A stretch of DNA of 64,000 bases from Micavibrio aeruginosavorus EPB (GCF_000348745.1 NC_020812.1:1497444-1561443); one strand, 5' to 3'; counted from the first letter of the stretch, positions 18,635 through 27,958 are shown. Numbers and translations are program-made. The notes: generated by a model not told the origin, from the letters alone.

Positions 18635-19873
18635 ATGACACGCAATGTTTCCACCCGTCGGGGTGCTTCTTTTTCACGCTTTGCCTGCAACGCAGCCGTT
18701 TTCGCCCTCGCAGGTTTGAGCGCCGCCCTGATCAACGGTGCCCCCGCAGACGCCCGCACCAGCGGGTCAATGCCCCCGGCTCTGGTCGTGACCAACGAAC
18801 CTTTGCCGAACGAACTGCAAAGCAAAATCTATCAGCAACCGCGCCGCGCGCCCGTGATCGACACCCAGCAAGTGATGGGATCGCAATACTGGGACGAAGG
18901 ATCCGAAACCATTGTCAGCCGCAAGATCGACGATCTGCGCAAGGAACTGTTCGGCCTGCAGGGCAACGTCTCCGGCCTGTCCGATCGTTTGAACCAGCTC
19001 AGCCTGGCTGGCCAAAACCATTCCGCTGAATATTACGCCAACGTCGCAACGATCAGCACGCAATTGCAATCCGGCACCACACCGGGCAACCCGCGTTTGA
19101 TCAAACGTTTGTCCGTTGCACGCAACTCGCTGGAACAATTGGCGGGCAATGTTGCATCGCTGAACGATCTGGCTGTTGAAATTTCGAATGCGGCCAGCAT
19201 GGCTGGCTTCCTGCTGGAATCCGCACGCACCACCTACTCCCTGTCTGGCGCGGTGGAGGAAGATCACGTGCGTCTGTCCCAACTGGAAGATTCCATCAGC
19301 AACACCGTTGTTGCCATCGACCGCATGTTGAACACCGTGAATGACGATATCACCCGCACGGTTGCGTACCTGAGCACCGAGCGCAATAACCTGCGCACGC
19401 TGTCGCTGGGCATCACAACGGGCGATTTGTTCGGCAAGAGCCTGGGCACCCGCCCGTTCTCCGGCGCACCGCAAACATCCATGAACGGCGCCCCGCAAGC
19501 TGTTGCACCGATGGGCGATGATATGGCTGGCGGTTACGTTCAACCGGTGTCTCAACCCGCGCCGCTGGCCTCTGCCCGCCCGCTGGTCAAAATTCGTTTT
19601 GACAAAGCCAACGTCAATTACGAACAACCGGTTTACATGGCCGTGAACGAAGCGCTGCAACGCTACCCGAACGCGCGCTTTGAACTGGTCGCCGTTCAAC
19701 CGACCGGTGGCAACAGCGCCGAAGCCACGATCGAAAGCACCCGCGCCCGTCGCAATGCTGAGAAAGTTTTGCGCAGCCTGACCGAAATGGGTGTATCGCT
19801 GGATCGCATTGATCTGTCGAACCTGCAAAGCAACGAAGCAACGACCAGCGAAGTGCATCTGTACGTTCGTTAA
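18635..19873 (+). CDS. Secreted protein with C-terminal OmpA-like domain
   Basis: The 412-residue protein has a long signal sequence (about 1-41, FALAGLSAALINGAPADA). A helical, Leu/Asn/Ser-rich middle (about 80-260) looks like a periplasmic coiled coil. A Pro/Ala/Met-rich hinge follows, and the final 95 residues (VKIRFDKANVNYEQPVYMAV ... STRARRNAEKVLRSLTEMGV) resemble an OmpA/MotB peptidoglycan-binding domain. The usual Asp/Arg pair is only partly kept (S-T-R-A-R-R-N). It stands alone between two tRNA-Arg genes with its own promoter and terminator. It may tether the wall or support a surface machine; this is inference. Confidence 0.6.
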   Translation: MTRNVSTRRGASFSRFACNAAVFALAGLSAALINGAPADARTSGSMPPALVVTNEPLPNELQSKIYQQPRRAPVIDTQQVMGSQYWDEGSETIVSRKIDDLRKELFGLQGNVSGLSDRLNQLSLAGQNHSAEYYANVATISTQLQSGTTPGNPRLIKRLSVARNSLEQLAGNVASLNDLAVEISNAASMAGFLLESARTTYSLSGAVEEDHVRLSQLEDSISNTVVAIDRMLNTVNDDITRTVAYLSTERNNLRTLSLGITTGDLFGKSLGTRPFSGAPQTSMNGAPQAVAPMGDDMAGGYVQPVSQPAPLASARPLVKIRFDKANVNYEQPVYMAVNEALQRYPNARFELVAVQPTGGNSAEATIESTRARRNAEKVLRSLTEMGVSLDRIDLSNLQSNEATTSEVHLYVR

Positions 19874-19895
19874 TCAAACGCTTCAAACGATTTTC

Positions 19896-19925
19896 AAATC
19901 CCGGCGCAAGCCGGGATTTTGTTTT
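19896..19925 (+). terminator. Rho-independent terminator
   Basis: The stem AAATCCCGGC / GCCGGGATTT with loop GCAA is followed by TGTTTT, 23 bases after the OmpA-like gene. Confidence 0.85.
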
Positions 19926-19952
19926 GGGCGATCATATTTGCACTGAGAAAAA

Positions 19953-20029
19953 TGGCGTCCCCGGCGTGATTTGAACACGCGGCCTACGGTTTAGGAAACC
20001 GTTGCTCTATCCGGCTGAGCTACGGGGAC
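19953..20029 (-). tRNA. tRNA-Arg (anticodon CCT)
   Basis: A 77-base cloverleaf is read on the minus strand: acceptor GTCCCCG pairs with CGGGGAC, followed by G and CCA. The anticodon arm ACGGT-TTCCTAA-ACCGT gives CCT. The T arm is GTGTTCAAATCAC. It reads the rare AGG codon. Confidence 0.95.
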
Positions 20030-20214
20030 ACGCAAGACGCCCCATACCCTAGCGAAGGCGCACACGGTGCGCAATGCCCGTTCCATACAATTTTATCAAT
20101 CACAACATGCTGAAACATCGACCTTTTTCAGCGCCCTGAAAAAAGACCGCGACACCGCGTCGAAGCGCCCTAAATCATTATCGTAGTGCGCCATAAACGC
20201 AGGAGGGTGTAGCC

Positions 20215-20994
20215 ATGAGATCCCTGCTTTTTTCCATCGCCTTTGCCGTTGTGACCTTGATTGTTTTGACCCTGGCCTTCCCCGCCAAACCCAAGGCACA
20301 GGAAGCGCCCGCCCCGGCAACGTCACTGTTTTCCAGCACGGCGGAAACGTCGCTCATGCGCATCAACGCGCACAGGGGCCGTGCCGAGGAAGCAAGCTAT
20401 AACAACGCGCAATCCATCCAGAATTTACTGGACCAGACCATGCTTGATACGCGCGGACAACCCGTTGCACCTGTTCATGACGTTATCATCGTCAACGGCG
20501 ATGACCGCAATGACAATGAGGCGGAGTTCCTGATCCTGTCCGACGGTACGCAATTCGGCATGTCTGGGCGTATGGTTGCGCTGGAATATAATGACGCTAT
20601 TAAAAGCGAACCGCGCCGCGAAACACTCAAACGCATCGACACCAGCGATAGCGAAGACATCGTGGCATTTGACTACAGCTTCGAACCCGGCATGAACGAT
20701 ACCCGTCTTTTACGCCTGAATGAAATCAGCGTCCGCAACACGATCGGCACACCAATCTATGGCACCAAAATGGATCAGGTCGGCATGGTCGCCGATGTGA
20801 CTCTCCAAAACGGGCGGGCCGATTTGATCGTATTCATCCCCACTCCTGTCATGGGCATGGGCATTGATCCCGTCGCCTTGTTCTATGACCAGACGTTGAT
20901 TATCAGCGCAGCGGACGGGCACAACGCCTTTCAGCTCAGTCCCGAGCAAGATGAGGCCCTGAGCCGTTACCGTTCGGCCCTGCGTACCTTCTAA
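20215..20994 (+). CDS. Secreted protein, possibly PRC-barrel-like
   Basis: The 259 residues begin with a signal sequence (FSIAFAVVTLIVLTLAFPAKPKAQ). Two stretches, about 85-125 (VHDVIIVNGDDRNDNEAEFL...) and 165-215, have the beta-rich pattern of PRC-barrel domains, where a short hydrophobic strand and acidic turns precede a regulated value. AGGAGG lies just upstream of the ATG at good spacing. Function unknown. Confidence 0.5.
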   Translation: MRSLLFSIAFAVVTLIVLTLAFPAKPKAQEAPAPATSLFSSTAETSLMRINAHRGRAEEASYNNAQSIQNLLDQTMLDTRGQPVAPVHDVIIVNGDDRNDNEAEFLILSDGTQFGMSGRMVALEYNDAIKSEPRRETLKRIDTSDSEDIVAFDYSFEPGMNDTRLLRLNEISVRNTIGTPIYGTKMDQVGMVADVTLQNGRADLIVFIPTPVMGMGIDPVALFYDQTLIISAADGHNAFQLSPEQDEALSRYRSALRTF

Positions 20995-21043
20995 CCTGCA
21001 GAATAGCGGATTCGCCCACACCCTACCCGACGGATCCGCCCAG

Positions 21044-21077
21044 CCCCTGTGGTCCCCACCCCCACAGGGGTGCTTTT
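21044..21077 (+). terminator. Possible terminator
   Basis: The stem CCCCTGTGG / CCACAGGGG (9 bp) has a 9-base loop and is followed by TGCTTTT, about 50 bases after the preceding gene. Confidence 0.55.
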
Positions 21078-21081
21078 CATC

Positions 21082-21109
21082 TTGAATCACCGGGTTAAAG
21101 CTTTAAAAT
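21082..21109 (+). promoter_or_regulatory. Possible etfBA promoter
   Basis: TTGAAT (21082-21087), a 16-base spacer and TAAAAT (21104-21109) lie about 68 bases before etfB and just after a terminator-like hairpin. Confidence 0.4.
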
Positions 21110-21176
21110 CCCCTGCATAATTTGATTCTGACCAATCTTTGTGAAAGGCCGCGCCGCAAAGCGCCGTGTAAGCACC

Positions 21177-21926
21177 ATGAAAATTCTTGTTCCAGTGAAG
21201 CGTGTGATTGATGCCTATGTGACCATCCGGGTGAAAGCGGATGGCACAGGCGTCGAAACCGCCAACGTCAAAATGTCGATGAACCCGTTCTGCGAAATTG
21301 CGGTGGAAGAAGCCGTGCGCATGAAGGAAGCCGGCAAGGCCACCGAAATCGTTGTCGTCTCCGCCGGTCCGGCAAACGTGCAAGAAACCATGCGGACCGC
21401 GATGGCCATGGGCGCCGACCGCGGCATTCACATTCAAACGGATGAAGACATCCAACCGCTGGCCATGGCCAAGTTGCTGAAAGCCGTCGTTGAAAAAGAA
21501 CAGCCGGGCCTCGTCCTGATGGGCAAGCAGGCAATTGACGGCGATAACAACCAAACGGGCCAGATGCTGGCCGGGTTGTTGAACTGGGCGCAAGGCACAT
21601 TCGCATCCAAAGTTGAATTGGACGGCGATCACGCCATTGTGACGCGTGAAATTGATGGCGGCCTGGAAACGCTGAAACTGAAAATGCCGTGCGTGGTCAC
21701 CACCGACCTGCGCTTGAACGAACCGCGTTACGCCGCTTTGCCGAACATTATGAAGGCCAAGAAAAAGCCGTTGGACACCACCACCCCGGCCGATCTGGGC
21801 GTGACCATCGAACACAAAGTCAAAACGCTGAAAGTGTCCGAGCCGCCGAAACGCGCCGCCGGGATCAAGGTCGCCGATGTGGCCGAACTGGTCAGCAAAC
21901 TGAAAACCGAAGCAAAGGTGCTGTAA
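21177..21926 (+). CDS. etfB: Electron transfer flavoprotein beta subunit
   Basis: This 249-residue subunit pairs with EtfA to carry electrons from acyl-CoA and other dehydrogenases to the quinone pool through ETF-QO. It begins [14 protein letters not shown] as EtfB proteins do, so ATG 21177 is chosen over the longer reading from 21141. AMP-binding elements (ALGMG-like [23 protein letters not shown] near residue 120) and the C-terminal recognition loop with [10 protein letters not shown] are present. One TAA separates it from etfA. Confidence 0.95.
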   Translation: MKILVPVKRVIDAYVTIRVKADGTGVETANVKMSMNPFCEIAVEEAVRMKEAGKATEIVVVSAGPANVQETMRTAMAMGADRGIHIQTDEDIQPLAMAKLLKAVVEKEQPGLVLMGKQAIDGDNNQTGQMLAGLLNWAQGTFASKVELDGDHAIVTREIDGGLETLKLKMPCVVTTDLRLNEPRYAALPNIMKAKKKPLDTTTPADLGVTIEHKVKTLKVSEPPKRAAGIKVADVAELVSKLKTEAKVL

Positions 21927-22862
21927 ATGTCTATTCTTGTCATTGCCGAACACGACAACCAAACGCTCAACCACGCCACATTGTGCACGATTGCCGCGGC
22001 CCAGAAACTGGGCAACGACATCCACGTGCTGGTCGCTGGATCGGGCAGCGCATCCGTGGCCGATGCCGTATCCAAAGCCGCTGGCGTCACCAAAGTGTTG
22101 CATGCCGATGATGCGGCCTATGCCCGCGAGCTGGCCGAAAATATGGGCAACCTGATTGCGAAAATCGGCGGGTCCTATAGCCACATCCTGGCCCCTGCCT
22201 CGTTCTTCGGTAAAAACATTATGCCGCGTGCGGCGGCGTTGCTGGATGTTCAGCAAATTTCAGACATCATTGCGATCGAATCCGCCGACACATTCGTGCG
22301 TCCGGTTTATGCCGGTAACGCATTGGCCACCGTTCAAGTAACGGGTTCCCCCGTTATTGTGACGGTGCGTCCGACCGCGTTTGACGCCGTTGCCGAAACC
22401 GGTGGCGCCGGTGCGGTTGAGGCCTTGGCATCGGCTGGCGATTCCGGGCTGTCATCCTTCGTCGGACAGGAAGTGACAAAATCCGAACGCCCCGATCTGC
22501 AAACGGCCAAGGTTGTCGTTTCTGGCGGCCGCGGTTTGGGCAGTGGTGAAAACTACGAAAAAATCATCACGCCGCTGGCGGACAAATTGGGCGCAGCCCT
22601 GGGTGCATCACGCGCCGCGGTCGATGCCGGGTATGTGCCAAACGATTATCAGGTTGGCCAGACCGGCAAGGTCGTCGCCCCGCAGCTTTATATCGCCGTC
22701 GGTATCTCCGGCGCGATCCAGCATCTGGCCGGGATGAAAGATTCCAAAGTCATCGTAGCCATCAACAAGGACGCCGACGCCCCGATCTTCCAGATTGCCG
22801 ATTACGGTCTGGTCGCCGATTTGTTTGAAGCGGTGCCGGAACTGGAAAAAGCCCTCGGGTAA
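21927..22862 (+). CDS. etfA: Electron transfer flavoprotein alpha subunit
   Basis: The 311 residues begin [15 protein letters not shown]. The C-terminal FAD-binding domain shows [14 protein letters not shown], then [23 protein letters not shown] and the typical [29 protein letters not shown]. It starts immediately after the etfB stop codon, and a strong terminator follows, so the two genes form a complete operon. Confidence 0.96.
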   Translation: MSILVIAEHDNQTLNHATLCTIAAAQKLGNDIHVLVAGSGSASVADAVSKAAGVTKVLHADDAAYARELAENMGNLIAKIGGSYSHILAPASFFGKNIMPRAAALLDVQQISDIIAIESADTFVRPVYAGNALATVQVTGSPVIVTVRPTAFDAVAETGGAGAVEALASAGDSGLSSFVGQEVTKSERPDLQTAKVVVSGGRGLGSGENYEKIITPLADKLGAALGASRAAVDAGYVPNDYQVGQTGKVVAPQLYIAVGISGAIQHLAGMKDSKVIVAINKDADAPIFQIADYGLVADLFEAVPELEKALG

Positions 22863-22880
22863 AACAATAATGCGAAAATA

Positions 22881-22911
22881 AAAACGGGGCTGATCGGCCC
22901 CGTTTTTTTTC
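22881..22911 (+). terminator. Rho-independent terminator of etfBA
   Basis: The stem AAAACGGGGC / GCCCCGTTTT with loop TGATCG ends in a run of eight T, 20 bases after etfA. Confidence 0.92.
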
Positions 22912-22992
22912 ACCCCATTTGAACCAGTCCCCAAAACCAGGCCAATCTCTCTAAAAACCACCTGATTATATCATTATGACAACCGATTACGC

Positions 22993-23020
22993 TTGACCCC
23001 GTCCCCGGTTTGGATATGGT
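22993..23020 (+). promoter_or_regulatory. Possible olsBA promoter
   Basis: TTGACC (22993-22998), a 16-base spacer and TATGGT (23015-23020) lie about 35 bases before olsB. Confidence 0.4.
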
Positions 23021-23054
23021 ACACCCACCTTGCAATAAAACAGCGTTTTGGACG

Positions 23055-23918
23055 ATGTCGAACCCTCTTTTAAGTGCCATTGCCGGATCGGATAAAGTAT
23101 CCGTGCGTCTGGCCAAGACCCCCGCAGAAATCGAAGCGGCGCAGCGTTTGCGCTATCAGATTTTCTATGACGAATTTGGCGCGAAACCGGATGACACCGT
23201 CGCGGCCACAAAGCTGGACGCCGATAAATATGATCCGGTTGCGGACCATATTATTGTTGTCGATACGTCCGGCGATGTGGAAAAAATCGTCGGCACCTAT
23301 CGCCTGATCCGCAAGGAGCCCGCCGATTCCGTTGGCGGTTTCTACACCAGCAACGAATACGACATCAGCGCCCTGCAATCCTGTGGCATGAGCATTCTGG
23401 AACTGGGGCGCTCCTGCGTTCTGCCGGATTATCGCACACGTCCCGTCTTGCAATTGCTGTGGCAGGGTATCGCCAATTACGTGATGGTGGATCACCAGAT
23501 TGAATTGTTGTTCGGGTGCGCCAGCTTCCACGGTACCGATCCAGAAAAAATTTCGGAACAACTGTCTTACCTGTATCACTATCACCTCGCCCCGCCGGGT
23601 CTGCGCCCGACGGCATTGCCGGACCGGTTCGTGAAAATGGACCTGCACCCGAAGGAAAGCCTGAACCCGAAGAAAATTTTCAACGAACTTCCGCCGTTGA
23701 TTAAAGGTTATTTGCGCGTGGGGTCCATGGTTGGCGATGGCGCGGTGATTGATGAACAATTCAACACCATTGATGTCTGCATCGTTTTGCAAACCCATCT
23801 GGTCACCAGCCGTTACAAAAAACATTACGAACGCAAAACGGGCCAGAACATGCCCATCCCCGAGGAACTGGCCGGACAGACGGACGCAGACGCCGAAGCC
23901 TTGTTCCGCCGGGATTGA
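23055..23918 (+). CDS. olsB: L-ornithine N-alpha-acyltransferase (hemolysin-like GNAT)
   Basis: The enzyme acylates ornithine with 3-hydroxyacyl-ACP to form lyso-ornithine lipid. From ATG 23055 it has 287 residues and the OlsB pattern: RLAKTPAEIEAAQRLRYQIFYDEF near the start, VGTYRLIR, then ELGRSCVLPDYRTRPVLQLLWQGI and FGCASFHGTDP. The acyltransferase gene olsA follows 14 bases later, matching the olsB-olsA pair known in Rhizobiaceae and other alphaproteobacteria. Confidence 0.88.
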   Translation: MSNPLLSAIAGSDKVSVRLAKTPAEIEAAQRLRYQIFYDEFGAKPDDTVAATKLDADKYDPVADHIIVVDTSGDVEKIVGTYRLIRKEPADSVGGFYTSNEYDISALQSCGMSILELGRSCVLPDYRTRPVLQLLWQGIANYVMVDHQIELLFGCASFHGTDPEKISEQLSYLYHYHLAPPGLRPTALPDRFVKMDLHPKESLNPKKIFNELPPLIKGYLRVGSMVGDGAVIDEQFNTIDVCIVLQTHLVTSRYKKHYERKTGQNMPIPEELAGQTDADAEALFRRD

Positions 23919-23932
23919 AAGATGAAAGCACA

Positions 23933-24766
23933 ATGACCCGCACCCTGATCGCCGTTACAAAAATCCTGATGTTCGTGCTGTGGTCGTTGCTGGTTGCGCC
24001 GTTGCAGTTTGTGTTCCTGCTGTTTAATCGCGGTCCGGCGGCGTATATCCTGCCGCATATCTGGCAGCGTGGTGTGTGCCGTATCCTGGGCCTGCGCGTT
24101 GTTGTCGAGGGAACGCCAGAGACAACACGGCAAGTGATGTTCGTATCGAACCACCTGTCCTATCTCGACATCCCCGTGATCGCCAGCGTTTTGAAAGCAT
24201 CCTTCATCGCAAAGAAAGATGTCAGCTCGTGGCCTGTGTTCGGTTTCCTCTCCACCCTGCAACAAACCGCGTTCATCAGCCGGGACCGCAAGGATGCGAA
24301 GGTGGAAAAAAACAACCTGTCCGCCATGATCGCCGCGGGCAAAAGCCTGATCCTGTTCCCCGAAGGCACATCGACCGATGGGTGCGATGTTGTGAAATTT
24401 AAATCCAGCCTGTTTTCACTGGCCGCGGATCCGGCCACGGGTGCTTTCCTGCCGGTTCAGCCCATCAGCCTGCTCATGGACCGCGTCGATGGCCGCGCCC
24501 CCGTCGCCGGGCCGAATGATGTGCGGGACCTTTATGCCTGGCATGGCGACATGACCATGGGGCCGCACTTATGGAATTTTTTCAAATCCCGCGGGGCAAC
24601 CATCCGCCTGATTTTCCACCCGGTTCTGGACCCGCAGGTTTACAGTGACCGTAAATTGCTGGCCGACGCCGCCTGGAATCAGGTGCGCGCGGGTGTCACG
24701 GGCTCCGCCCTGCCCGGACCGGCCACCGCCTCCACCCTTGCCGCCGTAGCGATTGGCTGCGGTTAG
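23933..24766 (+). CDS. olsA: 1-acyl-glycerol-3-phosphate / lyso-ornithine-lipid acyltransferase
   Basis: This is a PlsC-family O-acyltransferase of 277 residues. An N-terminal membrane segment (about 10-35) is followed by the catalytic NHLSYLD (HX4D), FISRDRKDAK, and the acceptor motif FPEGTSTDG. Adjacent to olsB, it most likely adds the second acyl chain of ornithine lipid; a role in phosphatidic acid synthesis is also possible. ATG 23933 is preferred over a TTG at 23915 that overlaps the olsB stop. Confidence 0.82.
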   Translation: MTRTLIAVTKILMFVLWSLLVAPLQFVFLLFNRGPAAYILPHIWQRGVCRILGLRVVVEGTPETTRQVMFVSNHLSYLDIPVIASVLKASFIAKKDVSSWPVFGFLSTLQQTAFISRDRKDAKVEKNNLSAMIAAGKSLILFPEGTSTDGCDVVKFKSSLFSLAADPATGAFLPVQPISLLMDRVDGRAPVAGPNDVRDLYAWHGDMTMGPHLWNFFKSRGATIRLIFHPVLDPQVYSDRKLLADAAWNQVRAGVTGSALPGPATASTLAAVAIGCG

Positions 24767-24814
24767 GGTACAAACCAGAACAATATTGTAGAAGACGCAA
24801 AAGGACGTAAAACC

Positions 24815-25054
24815 ATGTCACAAGCCCAAGCCAAGCTGAAAATGACCGGCGAGGAATCCTCGAAAATCCAGAAATTTCTGGAAAACACCCTGAAAACCCC
24901 GGGCTTGGCCCTGCGCGCCCGCCCGCAAGCCTCCGACTCGGTCGAGGTGCTAGTCAATGGCGAATATATCGGTCTGATTCACAAGGATCTGGATGAAGGC
25001 GAAACGTCCTATATCTTCACCATGACCATTCTGGACATTGATCTGGAAGAATAA
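24815..25054 (+). CDS. DUF3126 family protein
   Basis: This 79-residue alphaproteobacterial conserved protein has the family pattern: IQKFLENTLKTPGLALRARP, then DSVEVLVNGEYIGLIHKD and a final SYIFTMTILDIDLEE. Its function is unknown. It has its own terminator just downstream. Confidence 0.85.
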   Translation: MSQAQAKLKMTGEESSKIQKFLENTLKTPGLALRARPQASDSVEVLVNGEYIGLIHKDLDEGETSYIFTMTILDIDLEE

Positions 25055-25077
25055 ACCCCGGTTTATTGCGGATTTTC

Positions 25078-25120
25078 AACGCCCCTGCGCCCCCTTTTTG
25101 GGTCAGCAGGGGCGTTTTCC
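25078..25120 (+). terminator. Rho-independent terminator
   Basis: The stem AACGCCCCTGC / GCAGGGGCGTT (11 bp) is followed by TTCCTTTT, after the DUF3126 gene. Confidence 0.8.
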
Positions 25121-25262
25121 TTTTGCAGAATGGTAAATTTGCAAAAGCCCTATCCCTTCAGGTACAATTCTATAATCCCTTTTCGTGGTTTGCGTCATGA
25201 CAAAACCCGGGGGATTCTGTACACTGACGGGGCGTGTGACAATAAGAGGGGACGAAGAGCCT

Positions 25263-26117
25263 ATGATCCTGTTTTCCGGGAATAAACAATCCAAAGCGGG
25301 GCCTGTATCCGCCCGTTCCGTCATTCGCATGGCCTTGACGATGTGTGGCGCGGCCTTGATCGCCGCGACGATCTCATCCGCGGCCCAGGCGCAGCCCGCC
25401 AGTTGCGATCCCGCTTATTGGGAATCCATGAAACAACGCGGCATGCTGGAAGCCCAACGCGAGGTTCAGCAGAACCAGAACTTGATTTTCAAGGCCGACA
25501 GCGTTTTGGAACTCACATGTTTCGACCGTCAGCTTCAGGCCCTGGCCCAGCAAGCGATCAGCCTGTTCAGTGAAACCACACGCTGGGGCGTTATTCTGTC
25601 GCCGACATCCATGGATGCCGCGCTGAATAATCTGGTCGCCACGGGATTGATGAACTACATCGCCAACAACAGCTTCGCCCATAATTACGGCGGCGGACGA
25701 TTCCCTGGTGATTACACCATGCAATCATCCTTTGGCGGCAGCACGGTATATAACTGCAACACCATGGCGCTCGTGTGGGAAGCAGCCAAGTGCTACAACT
25801 TCGCCGAAGAAAGCAAAGACGGCTTCTTCACGTTGGCCGATTTCGTTGAACCGCGCGTTGGCGTTGGCCACCAGGGATTCACCTGCTCCGGCGATGGCCG
25901 ATTGGGCAATATGCGCAGTGTTGCATCCAACTCCGGTGATCAGTATCAGACGGAAACATACAACTCCTACGCCGGATTGTTCGCATCCGACTCCTGCTCG
26001 GCCCCGATCCCGACCGGGGTGCGTGTATCACGCGTGAACATGAATCCGTATAACGAACACATCTGTATCAACCCGGGTTGCTTCTACAACCTGTCGACCT
26101 GTACGAACACACCGTAA
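25263..26117 (+). CDS. Secreted cysteine-containing protein of unknown function
   Basis: From ATG 25263 (GAAGAG upstream) the protein has 284 residues, with a signal sequence ending near residue 45 (ISSAAQAQPA). The mature part begins SCDPAYWESMKQRGMLEAQREVQQNQNLIFKADSV in outline, then has helical repeats and a Gly/Tyr/Phe-rich zone (NYGGGRFPGDY). Nine Cys lie in the mature chain, several near the C-terminus (CINPGCFYNLSTC), suggesting disulfides in the periplasm or outside. I do not recognise it; it might be a surface or pilus-associated adhesin. Confidence 0.55.
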   Translation: MILFSGNKQSKAGPVSARSVIRMALTMCGAALIAATISSAAQAQPASCDPAYWESMKQRGMLEAQREVQQNQNLIFKADSVLELTCFDRQLQALAQQAISLFSETTRWGVILSPTSMDAALNNLVATGLMNYIANNSFAHNYGGGRFPGDYTMQSSFGGSTVYNCNTMALVWEAAKCYNFAEESKDGFFTLADFVEPRVGVGHQGFTCSGDGRLGNMRSVASNSGDQYQTETYNSYAGLFASDSCSAPIPTGVRVSRVNMNPYNEHICINPGCFYNLSTCTNTP

Positions 26118-26132
26118 AACGGGACTAGGAAA

Positions 26133-26501
26133 TCAGTTGAAAAACTCAGACATCAGCGTCCGGACCTTGGTCTGGACGCTTTTGTTTTGTGGCTGGAGTT
26201 CAAGAAACAAACGGATCGTTTGCAGATTGCGACGACGATCAATCGCCTCATATCCCGGCTTTACGGGCTCGGGTTTGATATCGGCGGCGGGGTTCCATGC
26301 CTTCACCCCCGGTGGCAAGGATGGGCGGTCATCGGACACAGGCTCCATCAGATCCAGCAACGTCCGATCCCCTATCAGCGCCCGTACCCGGGCCAGCAAG
26401 GCCGGGTCCAGTTGGTCCCGCGTCTGGCGCAATTGCGTCAGGGCATCGTCCAGAACCTGTTTTCGGCGGAGGGCGGCGGGGTCTAGAGAGGAATCGGTCA
26501 C
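26133..26501 (-). CDS. Small conserved hypothetical protein
   Basis: The 122-residue soluble protein starts with GTG at 26501 and has GGAAAGG upstream. Its N-terminal half is a long amphipathic helix (KQVLDDALTQLRQTRDQLDPALLARVRALIG). The C-terminus (NLQTIRLFLELQPQNKSVQTKVRTLMSEFF) is also helical. Its family is not recognised. It converges on the secreted protein gene, and the terminator of that gene lies within its last codons. Confidence 0.6.
   Translation of the reverse strand: MTDSSLDPAALRRKQVLDDALTQLRQTRDQLDPALLARVRALIGDRTLLDLMEPVSDDRPSLPPGVKAWNPAADIKPEPVKPGYEAIDRRRNLQTIRLFLELQPQNKSVQTKVRTLMSEFFN
26157..26190 (+). terminator. Terminator of the secreted-protein gene, inside the converging CDS
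   Basis: GCGTCCGGACC / GGTCTGGACGC pair with one G-T wobble and a two-base loop, followed by TTTTGTTTTG. It overlaps the 3' end of the minus-strand gene. Confidence 0.6.
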
Positions 26502-26667
26502 GGCGGAAATCCTTTCCGTTTAGGCGGCTAATCCATTGATTTTCAGCCGATTATGGCCGATTTTTAACTGGTCAAAGGGGTGTGGACCCCTTATATCTTC
26601 ATACCATTACGATACGCCCATTTGCCTAACACAAGGTTAGCAAGGAATTTCCGGGACTTAAGGGACC

Positions 26668-27957
26668 ATGGAACGGATTTACAGGACATTGATGCGGGCC
26701 GGGACCCCGGCCCTCCGGCTGTTGCTGGCCACCCGCGTCAAGCGCGGCAAGGAAGACCCCGCCCGTTTGAACGAACGAATGGGCGTGGCCGGGCATGCCC
26801 GTCCGGACGGCGCGCTGGTCTGGTTCCATGCGGCCAGTGTGGGCGAGGCCCAATCGACCCTGATCCTGATCACCGCCCTGCTCGACGCACATCCCGACCT
26901 TAACATCTTGGTGACAACGGGCACCGTAACGTCTGCGGAGTTGATGAAGAACCGCCTGCCCCCGCGCGCGATCCACCAGTTTTATCCGCTGGATCACCCG
27001 GCATGGGTGGACCGGTTTGTCGATTATTGGCACCCCGATCTGGTTCTCTGGATGGAATCTGAACTCTGGCCCAATATGCTGGGCGCCATCCGGGCGCGGC
27101 ATATTCCGGCTGTGTTGGTCAATGCCCGCCTGTCGCCGCGGTCGATGCGCCGCTGGAAACGGATGCGCAGTGTGATTACGCCGATGCTGTCCACCTTCAC
27201 CACCATCCTGACCCAAACGGATGAACACGCGGCCAATTACCGGGCCCTGGGCGCAACCAACATCATTACCACCGACAATCTGAAATTTGCATCGCTGCCC
27301 TTGCCATACAACGCCACAGACCTGCATGCACTGAAAGATGCGATTGGCGCGCGCCCTGTCTGGCTGTATGCCAGCACGCATGACGGTGAAGAAGGATTGG
27401 CCTGCACCCTGCATCACAAATTATTTATTGATTTCCCCGAATTGCTGACCATCATCGTGCCGCGCCATCCGGAACGGCGCGAGGTGATTGCCACCACAGT
27501 GCGGGCCGAACATTTGCGCGTGTGTTTGCGCGGCCCCAACAAAGCCCTGCCCGGCATGGATGATGACATTTACGTCGCCGACACGCTGGGGGAATTGGGA
27601 TTGTTCTACCGCCTGGCCCCCATATCCTGCATCGGCCGATCATTCAGCCGCGATGGCGGCGGTGGCCACAACCCGGTTGAAGCGGCCCAGCTTGGATCCG
27701 CCGTTCTTTACGGCCCACTGGTCCAGAACCAGCAAGCTTTGTATGACGAAATGCGTGATTACGGTGCGGCCATTGCCCTGACCGACACCGACATGTTCGC
27801 CAGCACGCTGCATGATCTGTTACACAACCAAAGCCGTTTGATCGAACAGCAAAACCGCGGCCAGAATTTTGCCCGTGAAAAAAATGCCGTTCTGGACCGC
27901 GTCATGGCCGCGATTACACCGTTGGTGCCCACCCCGAAAAAATCGGACGCGGCGTAA
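26668..27957 (+). CDS. waaA: 3-deoxy-D-manno-octulosonic acid (Kdo) transferase
   Basis: WaaA/KdtA joins Kdo residues to lipid A precursor at the inner membrane. The 429-residue GT-B enzyme has VWFHAASVGEAQ near residue 50 (catalytic Glu), then ILVTTGTVTSAELM, LWMESELWPN and, in the C-terminal half, GRSFSRDGGGHNPVEAAQLGSAVLYGP for donor binding. lpxK follows at a 1-base gap and lpxL overlaps lpxK, giving one lipid A-Kdo operon. Confidence 0.95.
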   Translation: MERIYRTLMRAGTPALRLLLATRVKRGKEDPARLNERMGVAGHARPDGALVWFHAASVGEAQSTLILITALLDAHPDLNILVTTGTVTSAELMKNRLPPRAIHQFYPLDHPAWVDRFVDYWHPDLVLWMESELWPNMLGAIRARHIPAVLVNARLSPRSMRRWKRMRSVITPMLSTFTTILTQTDEHAANYRALGATNIITTDNLKFASLPLPYNATDLHALKDAIGARPVWLYASTHDGEEGLACTLHHKLFIDFPELLTIIVPRHPERREVIATTVRAEHLRVCLRGPNKALPGMDDDIYVADTLGELGLFYRLAPISCIGRSFSRDGGGGHNPVEAAQLGSAVLYGPLVQNQQALYDEMRDYGAAIALTDTDMFASTLHDLLHNQSRLIEQQNRGQNFAREKNAVLDRVMAAITPLVPTPKKSDAA

Positions 27958-27958
27958 G

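Noticed and set aside
19896-19925. A hairpin with CCCGGC ... GCCGGG similar to the REP-like core
   Set aside because: It lacks the GTCAT flank and has an AAAT/T-tract structure directly after a gene, so it is a terminator.
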